Shown here: positions 1 through 4,574 of the stretch, one piece after another
Position numbering within the stretch: position 1 is the stretch's first letter
Layout: every line of letters begins with the position of its first letter
DNA from: Dehalococcoidales bacterium
Lineage (GTDB): Bacteria > Chloroflexota > Dehalococcoidia > Dehalococcoidales > UBA2162
NCBI GenBank assembly: GCA_016932435.1
Contig: JAFGCW010000067.1
Location: 1-8,118, forward strand
Direction: 5' to 3'
DNA: 8,118 nt
Notes under the pieces: generated by a model
What the model was told of the DNA's origin: nothing
Databases searched by the model: none
Seen by the model: the letters and a program-made list of their open reading frames with translations, nothing else
Translations under genes and position numbers: made by a program

Positions 1-563
1 GGAACCTTCCATCCCCATGCGGCAGCGATAGGGGTTGCTATTAACGGGAATATCCAGAACGCGGACGTTCCGCCAATAAGGTGCACACCGAGCGTACGAC
101 CTCGTACTTCCTCTTTTACTGAAGAAGATATGGCGGCAGATGCTGCCGGATGATATCCTCCACCCATCAACGCAGCCCCTATGAGACATATAATGAGCCA
201 TAGAAGCGAGCTTGTAAAACCTATGAAAAACCCACCGATAGCGACTCCCGTTACTCCCAGCAGTACCATGATTCGAACCCCAACTTTGTCCGCGATGAAC
301 CCGGCAGGTAACTGGCTTAATCCGTTGGTTAAGGCGAACGCCATGGTGACGAAACCTACTTCGGTGTAACTGAGGTTTAAATCACTGCGAATCATCGGCA
401 TGAGAGGGTTCATCATGGAGCCGATTCCGTGATGCCCGAAGTGCGCCAGCAGGAACAGAGGCAGCATCCCGGTGAAATACAGGCGGAGGTTGATTTTCTT
501 AAAAAATCTGCTTATCGGATTCTCAGACTGGTAACCGGATAAATCATTTTTTGAAGTGGTCAT
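1..563 (-). CDS. MFS transporter, N-terminal part (runs off the left edge)
   Basis: An inner-membrane major facilitator superfamily permease read from ATG at 563-561; 187 residues are visible and no stop is reached. After a polar N-terminus of about 28 residues there are five hydrophobic segments, at roughly 30-53, 66-90, 98-117, 118-137 and 157-183. The loop between helices 2 and 3 carries the classic MFS motif A (G88-F-I-A-D92-K-V-G95-V-R97). The GGGYHPA stretch at 134-140, followed by a glycine-rich fifth helix, resembles the FHPE region of fosmidomycin-resistance-type (Fsr) efflux permeases, so export of a small molecule is plausible; the substrate cannot be read. It is transcribed divergently from the LUD gene. 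A near-consensus promoter lies so close to the ATG that the message would be almost leaderless, and no ribosome binding site is seen. The MFS call is firm; the subfamily is inference. Confidence 0.88.
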   Translation of the reverse strand, partial: MTTSKNDLSGYQSENPISRFFKKINLRLYFTGMLPLFLLAHFGHHGIGSMMNPLMPMIRSDLNLSYTEVGFVTMAFALTNGLSQLPAGFIADKVGVRIMVLLGVTGVAIGGFFIGFTSSLLWLIICLIGAALMGGGYHPAASAAISSSVKEEVRGRTLGVHLIGGTSAFWIFPLIATPIAAAWGWKV

Positions 564-574
564 ATTGAGTTTAT

Positions 575-603
575 ATTATAGAGATTATTTTCAGATTTCA
601 CAA
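575..603 (-). promoter_or_regulatory. Sigma70-type promoter for the MFS gene
   Basis: On the minus strand TTGTGA (603-598), a 17-nt spacer and a perfect TATAAT (580-575) form a near-consensus housekeeping promoter. The start point would fall near 568, only about 5 nt before the ATG at 563. This predicts a leaderless or nearly leaderless transcript, in line with the lack of a Shine-Dalgarno sequence. Confidence 0.7.
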
Positions 604-608
604 CTTTA

Positions 609-637
609 TTGACAGGCGCGGGGGAAATAATTAAAGT
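609..637 (+). promoter_or_regulatory. Sigma70-type promoter for the LUD gene
   Basis: A perfect -35 box TTGACA (609-614), a 17-nt spacer and TAAAGT (632-637, 4 of 6 matches) precede the LUD gene. The predicted start is near 644, giving a leader of about 23 nt with AGGAGG at 654-659, 7 nt before the ATG. The -35 box sits only 5 nt from the -35 box of the divergent MFS promoter, so the two promoters are back to back and could compete or share a regulator. Confidence 0.6.
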
Positions 638-666
638 AGGTATATTCTTTTTCAGGAGGATGAGCT

Positions 667-1377
667 ATGGTTGAAGGTTCGGAACAGGAAATTCAGCAAG
701 TGGTAAAAGCTTTAAAGGGAAATCGCTTCGAGACCGTTATCGTCGTTAAAAACAAGGAAGAAGCCGTTAAAAAGGTACTTGAAATGGTTCCGGAAAATGC
801 CTCGGTCGGAACCGGTGGCTCGATGACGGTGAATCAGACGGGTCTACGCGAGATATTAATAGAAAGAGGTAACATCAAGCCCTTCGTCCCCGGACAGGCG
901 CTTAATAACGGCCGTCCGCCCTCGCCCGATGTATTTTTGACCAGCAGCAACGCGGTGACACTGAATGGTAAACTGGTAAATATCGACTCCACCGGAAATC
1001 GCGTTTCCCAGCAGATTTACGGACCTGGCAAGGTTATCATCGTCATCAGTCAGAATAAGATTGCCACCGACGAAGCCGAAGCCGTCGAACGAGTCCAGCA
1101 GGTCATCTCACCCTTCCACGGGCAGACAATGGGCATCGACGCTCCCTGCGCTAAAGACGCTAAATGTCACGACTGCAAATCTCCCGGCAGGATATGCAAC
1201 ATCACCACCATCATCCGAAAAAAACCAAGGACGACCGATCTCTGTATCGTCCTCGTGGCCGAAGACCTCGGCCTCGGTTGGGACCCCGGCTGGCCGGAAG
1301 AGCGGATAGCCGCGATAAAGAAAAACTACCGGAACCAGTGGCAGATTGAAATGGACAGGTTCAGAAGGCCGAAATAA
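667..1377 (+). CDS. LUD-domain protein (DUF162; lactate-utilisation-protein-like)
   Basis: A 236-residue cytoplasmic protein of the LUD (LutB/LutC, DUF162) family, which has an NagB/RpiA/CoA-transferase-like fold. Visible hallmarks are the glycine-rich SVGTGGSMTVNQTGL segment (46-60), SSNAVTLNGKLVNIDSTGNR (93-112) and the GPGKVIIVIS strand (119-128). Near the C-terminus four cysteines, C161, C167, C170 and C177 (C-x5-C-x2-C-x6-C), form a likely metal or iron-sulfur site, a pattern I associate with stand-alone LUD proteins of anaerobes. LutA-, LutB- and LutC-type proteins act together in lactate oxidation, but no partner is present here, so a lactate role should not be assumed. The start is fixed by AGGAGG at 654-659, and the gene is a single unit closed by a strong terminator. 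The family is near certain; the reaction is unknown. Confidence 0.93.
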   Translation: MVEGSEQEIQQVVKALKGNRFETVIVVKNKEEAVKKVLEMVPENASVGTGGSMTVNQTGLREILIERGNIKPFVPGQALNNGRPPSPDVFLTSSNAVTLNGKLVNIDSTGNRVSQQIYGPGKVIIVISQNKIATDEAEAVERVQQVISPFHGQTMGIDAPCAKDAKCHDCKSPGRICNITTIIRKKPRTTDLCIVLVAEDLGLGWDPGWPEERIAAIKKNYRNQWQIEMDRFRRPK

Positions 1378-1385
1378 GGTATTTT

Positions 1386-1416
1386 GAAGAAGCCCCGATA
1401 CCATCGGGGCTTCTTT
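1386..1416 (+). terminator. Rho-independent terminator after the LUD gene
   Basis: Nine nt after the stop, the perfect 11-bp arms GAAGCCCCGAT (1389-1399) and ATCGGGGCTTC (1403-1413) surround a 3-nt loop. Two further A-T pairs extend the stem outward, and the right arm runs into TTCTTT. The stem is strong and the T-tract short but present. It ends the plus-strand unit. Confidence 0.8.
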
Positions 1417-1462
1417 GAGTTCCTGACCTGTTTGTTCACAGGACTTTGGTTTGTAGAAAACT

Positions 1463-1548
1463 GTCATTCTGAACGCAGTGAAGTCAAAGACCCCGATTTC
1501 CTTATTTAATTTACTAACATATAGTATCTGGGAATCTCATCCGATTTG
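1463..1548 (+). repeat. Dispersed GTCATTCTGA-type repeat, copy 1
   Basis: The head, GTCATTCTGAACGCAGTGAA onward through ACCCCGAT (1463-1497), matches 2868-2902 with about five differences over the stretch. The tail, TAACATATAGTATCTGGGAA onward (1515-1536), matches 3005-3027, and GAATCTCATCCGATTTG (1532-1548) matches 2741-2758. Head and tail are 17 nt apart. Non-coding; the function is unknown. Confidence 0.7.
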
Positions 1549-1561
1549 ACCTGCCTTTTTT

Positions 1562-1592
1562 CGTTCGTCCTGAGCCTGTCGAAGGATGAACG
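1562..1592. repeat. REP-like hairpin repeat (GTTCGTCCTGAG...GGATGAACG type)
   Basis: CGTTC (1562-1566) pairs with GAACG (1588-1592), and TCCT (1568-1571) with AGGA (1583-1586) after one G-T wobble, leaving a central loop TGAGCCTGTCGA-like core. I recognise this as a short palindromic repeat widespread in bacterial genomes; only one copy is seen in this window. Confidence 0.65.
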
Positions 1593-1630
1593 GATATAAC
1601 TATTCGTAGATACAGTAAAATCCCTCTCAA

Positions 1631-1650
1631 TCTCCCTTTCAAAAGGGAGA
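1631..1650. repeat. Short-loop hairpin repeat, TCTCCCTTT type
   Basis: TCTCCCTTT (1631-1639) and AAAGGGAGA (1642-1650) are perfect 9-bp arms around a 2-nt loop. The design is like the CCCCTCTCC hairpin at 8087-8114. It might also help end minus-strand transcription from the SnoaL-like gene, though no T-tract follows. Confidence 0.55.
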
Positions 1651-1731
1651 AGCTGAACCGTCTACCTCACTCAACACTTCCGAAGAGGGATTTTTCGTAA
1701 AACTTCTGATAACCAACTACTCACACTTGCT

Positions 1732-2454
1732 TTACGTCGGCTTAAAAGCACTCGGCTTCAACGTCAGCTTCGCGTTCCTTTCCGCTTCAGAAGTCGGTTT
1801 TCCGGTCACCGGATGGACGAAGGAGAATGGATAGATGTAGCCGGAAGGGTAGCCGTAATCAAATTCCGCCCACTTGTCCGGAGTCAGCTTGACGTTATCG
1901 GGAGAAGCTGATTCCTCATTGCCCGCCAATCCCAGCATCCGCCGGATGTTATAAGCGTAGTGCATCTGGAGCGCCAGTTTCAATATCTTCCAGACACCGT
2001 CTTCTCGAATATACTCCATCTCGTAGACGACGCTCATGATGGTGGGGTCGATAGCGTTATTCAACGGTTTGAAGGCAATCGAGCCATAGCCGTACCAGCG
2101 GCCGTATGCCCGGTTTCCGTCATCGGAAATGGTAATCACCGGCGAAACCTGCATCACCTGGTGGAGAAACTCCGGCGGCTGGCTGCCTTTTCCGAAATAT
2201 CTTTTTATACCCTCCGGGCCTTTGTAGGTACCCTCGACGAACGTTCCCGACACTTCAGGGCTGGTTGAAAAACAATCGATTATTTCCTGGTTCATCCAGC
2301 GTTCGAGATAGTAGCCATAAGCGCACTGAAGTTGTTTTATATCTTCAATATCCCGTAATCTACGCAGTTGCTCGTCCTTGCCTTTCAGTTCGGATTTCAG
2401 TGCTTTCATTTCGTCTTCCAGGGCGTTTAATCGGTTCTCGATAGTATCAGCCAT
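1732..2454 (-). CDS. SnoaL-like / NTF2-like domain protein with N-terminal coiled coil
   Basis: A 240-residue soluble protein. Residues 4-36 form a charged heptad-rich helix, probably a coiled coil for oligomerisation. Residues 36-170 match the SnoaL-like alpha+beta barrel of the NTF2 superfamily: a first helix (IKQLQCAYGYYLERWMN, 39-55), the Y77-K-G-P-E-G-I turn (YKGPEGIKRYF), an H98-Q-V strand, then GNRAYGRWYGYGS (113-125) and GVWKILKLALQMHY (153-166). The C-terminal 70 residues are proline- and tyrosine-rich and extend beyond the usual 130-150-residue domain. Such folds serve as hydratases, dehydratases, isomerases or ligand-binding proteins; the substrate cannot be inferred. AAGGAGG at 2467-2461, 6 nt before the ATG, fixes the start. 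Neighbours give no pathway hint. The domain assignment is good, the role unknown. Confidence 0.85.
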   Translation of the reverse strand: MADTIENRLNALEDEMKALKSELKGKDEQLRRLRDIEDIKQLQCAYGYYLERWMNQEIIDCFSTSPEVSGTFVEGTYKGPEGIKRYFGKGSQPPEFLHQVMQVSPVITISDDGNRAYGRWYGYGSIAFKPLNNAIDPTIMSVVYEMEYIREDGVWKILKLALQMHYAYNIRRMLGLAGNEESASPDNVKLTPDKWAEFDYGYPSGYIYPFSFVHPVTGKPTSEAERNAKLTLKPSAFKPT

Positions 2455-2509
2455 TGCATTCCTCCTTTTTCCCGTGAAAGGAGCACGGACGGGACAAATT
2501 TTTGCCTCT

Positions 2510-2565
2510 ATTATACTACACAGCCTCGATTCGTATTCGTTTCACTTTTTTTGAAAGTTTTTTTT
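2510..2565 (-). promoter_or_regulatory. Promoter with upstream A-tracts for the SnoaL-like gene
   Basis: A perfect TATAAT lies at 2515-2510 on the minus strand, with a predicted start near 2503. The -35 region is poor (GAATAC at 17-nt spacing). Upstream, runs of seven (2552-2546) and eight (2565-2558) A residues on the minus strand fall at about -43 to -62, where UP elements contact the RNA polymerase alpha subunit, and may make up for the weak -35. The leader would be about 48 nt. Confidence 0.5.
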
Positions 2566-2710
2566 CGGAAACGGGTTGGTTTTCCCGGTTTCGGGTACGC
2601 TGACGGGCACTCACGTTTCCCTGATGTGAGGCCTGACAGGCTTCCGGAAGAACCTGTATCCGAGCATCCTATCCCTAAATAAAAACAAACTGCCAAGTAC
2701 TCGCTTGGTT

Positions 2711-2758
2711 GTCATTCTGAGTCCGCTTCAGTGGATGAAGAATCTCATCCGAATTTGT
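2711..2758 (+). repeat. Dispersed GTCATTCTGA-type repeat, short copy
   Basis: It begins GTCATTCTGAGTCCGCTTCA and ends GAATCTCATCCGAATTTG (2741-2758), which matches the tail of copy 1 (1532-1548) with one extra A. The middle section present in the longer copies is missing, so it may be a deletion form of the same element. Confidence 0.6.
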
Positions 2759-2841
2759 TGAGCATTATACGACCGTTTTTGTCGTTAGACACCGATTTTC
2801 CTATACCTTATCAATCAATTATCGGGGCGAGCCATCCGTTT

Positions 2842-2869
2842 ACCCGCCATAGCTTCAGCGAAGGAGGGT
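2842..2869 (+). repeat. Imperfect hairpin repeat, CCCGCC..TAGCTTCAGCG type
   Basis: ACCCGCC (2842-2848) pairs with GGAGGGT (2863-2869) with one mismatch, around a TAGCTTCAGCGAA core. The core recurs in inverted orientation at 7760-7789 (TAGCTTCAACG on the minus strand), so it is a dispersed family. It abuts the next GTCATTCTGAG repeat directly. Confidence 0.55.
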
Positions 2870-3037
2870 CATTCTGAGCGAAGCGAAGTTAAATACCCCG
2901 ATATATTGAAGACTCGTCTCATCAACTTAGTAATAATAAACGAGACTGAAATCCCGATCTTCAATATTATCTACAATTTATAATCGGGACCATAATCCGG
3001 TTTCTAACATATCAGTATCGGGGAATCCCGTTCGAAT
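2868..3037 (+). repeat. Dispersed GTCATTCTGA-type repeat, long copy with palindromic middle
   Basis: The head (2868-2902) and tail (3005-3027) match copy 1 at 1463-1548, but they are 102 nt apart here instead of 17. The extra DNA carries a perfect 10-bp inverted repeat, ATATTGAAGA (2903-2912) and TCTTCAATAT (2958-2967). It also has TCCCGAT (2952-2958), complementary to ATCGGGA (2983-2989). This looks like either a nested insertion or the full-length form of the element. Confidence 0.6.
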
Positions 3038-3057
3038 ATACGAGTGTTCTACCGACT

Positions 3058-3080
3058 GTCATCCCGTTGAAAAACGGGAT
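3058..3080 (+). repeat. GTCAT-led hairpin with GAAA tetraloop
   Basis: ATCCCGTT (3061-3068) and AACGGGAT (3073-3080) form a perfect 8-bp stem closed by GAAA, a stable GNRA tetraloop if transcribed. It is led by GTCAT, like neighbouring repeats, and followed by CCAG. Confidence 0.6.
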
Positions 3081-3139
3081 CCAGAAGATATGCTTATACT
3101 TGTAATATCTCAGAAAAAGACCCTTACGCTGCCCGATGT

Positions 3140-3164
3140 GTCATTCCCGACTTTGTTCGGGAAT
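3140..3164 (+). repeat. GTCAT-led hairpin, ATTCCCGA type
   Basis: ATTCCCGA (3143-3150) and TCGGGAAT (3157-3164) form a perfect 8-bp stem with a 6-nt loop, again preceded by GTC. It resembles the hairpin at 3058-3080 in layout and in the following ATCT/ATCC. Confidence 0.55.
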
Positions 3165-3212
3165 CTTATATGATTCGGTGCTGATATATCTACCTCAACT
3201 GGTGCCTTTTCC

Positions 3213-3229
3213 CCGACCGTCATTGTCGG
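3213..3229. repeat. Small hairpin downstream of the restriction cassette
   Basis: CCGAC (3213-3217) and GTCGG (3225-3229) enclose CGTCATT. It lies about 31 nt beyond the stop of the minus-strand 178-residue gene, but no T-run follows on that strand, so a terminator role is weak. Confidence 0.3.
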
Positions 3230-3259
3230 CAGATGCTTATTGTCCGAAATGCTATTGTA

Positions 3260-3796
3260 TTATTCAATGCATAAAACATTGATGGGATAATTTGATTTAC
3301 TAACCTTCGTTATTGCGCTGTTTTCCATAGCTTTTGTTGTTACTATGAAATATTTTTCACCAGGCATTACCGATAGTTTTTTCAGTGTATTTGTTAATCT
3401 TGTATCAATCGCTCCCTGGGGTTTTATTGATGTAGTTACTTCCGCCGATAAAATGATGTCACCATTAGCTTTTACACCTCGAAGGTCTGGTTCATCAATA
3501 GTACCTGTCTGCCGAGGATTCCAGTACCATGTATCAATAATACCCAAATATCTTTCTTGTAATATTTCGATTGCTTTAAGTATTAGAGATTCATGTTGAA
3601 GTTGATTTAGCTCCTCATAAACCAGATTTCTAACACTTCCAAGAATCTTTATTCCGTTATCTAATGTAACACTTTTAACTTGACTGGCTGTTTTGAAAAC
3701 TGAAAATACTTCTTTGATAACGTTCAGTATACGCTTTTTTTCAAAATCAAAATCACTAATTATTTTCACTTCATTCCCCTGTGTGCTACTATCCAT
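3260..3796 (-). CDS. Hypothetical protein, possible degenerate PD-(D/E)xK nuclease fold
   Basis: A 178-residue soluble protein that I do not recognise. The N-terminal half (20-85) is predicted helical. The C-terminal half reads as a compact alpha/beta core: EPDLRG (102-107), a GDIILSAEVTT strand (112-122), an amphipathic helix (129-143), a KYFIVTT strand (148-154) and a final PINVLCI strand. P103-D104 followed 15 residues later by E119-V-T121 is the spacing of PD-(D/E)xK nucleases, but threonine stands where the catalytic lysine belongs. It is the last gene of the minus-strand cassette, 110 nt after the previous stop, with no clear promoter. Hand counts of sample lines give about 28-32% GC, well below the restriction gene. 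ATG at 3796 has only a distant AAGG; GTG at 3769 (codon 10), with GGGG about 7 nt upstream, is an alternative start. Confidence 0.72.
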   Translation of the reverse strand: MDSSTQGNEVKIISDFDFEKKRILNVIKEVFSVFKTASQVKSVTLDNGIKILGSVRNLVYEELNQLQHESLILKAIEILQERYLGIIDTWYWNPRQTGTIDEPDLRGVKANGDIILSAEVTTSIKPQGAIDTRLTNTLKKLSVMPGEKYFIVTTKAMENSAITKVSKSNYPINVLCIE

Positions 3797-3906
3797 TTTT
3801 TACTGATTTACCTTATTCGCATAAAATTCCATTATCCGCTATTGGTGCTAAATAAAATCGATCAGTTTAATATATCGGTTAGAAAACAGTGCAGCACAAT
3901 CAATAA

Positions 3907-4566
3907 TTATGCGGGTGGTATGCCTGCAAATAATACGTCCCCCTTTTTTTTGATTGCATTTAAACAGTCTTCGAGAGAAATTGTTAACAAGTCATGGCAA
4001 TCCAGACAATTGGCAGATTGATATAAAAGTTGGATCAAAATGGCGAATAAGATTTTCATATTCGTTCTGAGTACCTCCCGGTTATATGGTTGGGTTGTTT
4101 TCCAATTGCCTGATGTGAAATCAATAAGATGGCTCATAGATTCATAGGAAAAAGAGAAGTGAGATGCATGTTTGTTCAGATACCCGCGTAATTGTTGGTA
4201 TTTACCTTGAATACATTTACTTATGTCCCCTGCTGATGGTAATTTTTCATCCAGTGCCTTATTGACTCTTGAAATATCATCGGAAAAGTACGCAAGTAGT
4301 TCAAGGCATTCAATAGTAGGGCGTAATAAAGCGCCAGCTTCTTGTGCAAGCCCTTCTAATGCCAAGCTGAACGTGCCTTGAGCAAGATTTCTTGCTTTCA
4401 ATAAAGTAAGTCCACACACTCTACAAAAAATTGTATCTTCTAGGTAAAATACGCTGAGAATTTCATTTATTAGCGTAAATGCTTGATAAATAAGTGATGC
4501 CTCGACACGTAAATCAGTTTCGAATGAATCCAAAGCTTGTGCTCTGGTATTCCAAATTTCATTCAT
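3907..4566 (-). CDS. Hypothetical all-helical protein with R-x5-H and CxxC motifs
   Basis: A 219-residue protein, apparently all alpha-helical, with no signal peptide. Features from the chosen ATG are a CRVC pair (C48, C51), a helix ALLRPTIECLELLAYF (78-93), GKYQQLRGYLNKHASHF (121-137) with R127-x5-H133, a hydrophobic helix ILFAILIQLLY (172-182) and a C187-L-D-C190-H cluster. The LLRPTIE...H layout recalls DUF5677-like helical proteins, and R-x4-6-H is the HEPN ribonuclease signature; both are resemblances only. ATG at 4566 is chosen because GGTGGAG (4584-4578) precedes it; it leaves 8 nt after the restriction gene's stop, suggesting translational coupling. ATG at 4590 (227 residues, 16-nt overlap with the upstream gene) has no ribosome binding site. 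Sample lines are about 30-35% GC, lower than the upstream gene. Confidence 0.72.
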   Translation of the reverse strand: MNEIWNTRAQALDSFETDLRVEASLIYQAFTLINEILSVFYLEDTIFCRVCGLTLLKARNLAQGTFSLALEGLAQEAGALLRPTIECLELLAYFSDDISRVNKALDEKLPSAGDISKCIQGKYQQLRGYLNKHASHFSFSYESMSHLIDFTSGNWKTTQPYNREVLRTNMKILFAILIQLLYQSANCLDCHDLLTISLEDCLNAIKKKGDVLFAGIPPA

Positions 4567-4574
4567 AGCAAAAA

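Larger units (their letters stand above)
1378..1731. other. Gene-free spacer between two convergent genes, repeat-bearing
   Basis: This spacer separates the stops of the convergent LUD and SnoaL-like genes. After the LUD terminator it contains three dispersed hairpin-type repeats (1463-1548, 1562-1592, 1631-1650). No convincing small ORF is seen. No good T-tract terminator is visible for the minus-strand gene; the hairpin at 1631-1650 is the nearest candidate. Confidence 0.7.
2455..3259. other. 805-nt gene-free stretch rich in dispersed hairpin repeats
   Basis: No ORF here has a convincing start and protein-like composition. The left end holds the SnoaL-gene promoter. Positions 2581-2660 contain small palindromes (GCCTGACAGGC at 2631-2641 and CTTCCGGAAG at 2641-2650). 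From 2711 to 3229 there is a run of GTCAT-led repeats and hairpins, annotated separately. It looks like a sink for short palindromic elements separating the metabolic genes from the restriction cassette. Confidence 0.65.

Noticed and set aside
181..369. 62-codon plus-strand reading frame
   Set aside because: Antisense to the MFS gene, which shows membrane helices and motif A.
609..646. TTGACA paired with TATATT at 641-646 as the LUD promoter
   Set aside because: The spacer would be 26 nt, too long for a sigma70 promoter; TAAAGT at 17-nt spacing was preferred.
1108..1467. 119-codon minus-strand reading frame across the LUD gene
   Set aside because: It is antisense to a well-supported gene, includes the terminator and part of a repeat, and matches no family.
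2511..2696. 61-codon minus-strand reading frame
   Set aside because: It overlaps the SnoaL-gene promoter and A-tracts, and its composition (Lys/Ser/Gly runs from poly-T and palindromes) is not protein-like.
2868..3164. Possible CRISPR array from the recurring GTCAT motifs
   Set aside because: Repeat units differ in length and sequence, spacing is irregular (about 80 to 190 nt), and no cas gene is present.
3213..3229. Terminator of the minus-strand cassette
   Set aside because: The stem is only 5 bp and purines, not a T-run, follow on the minus strand.
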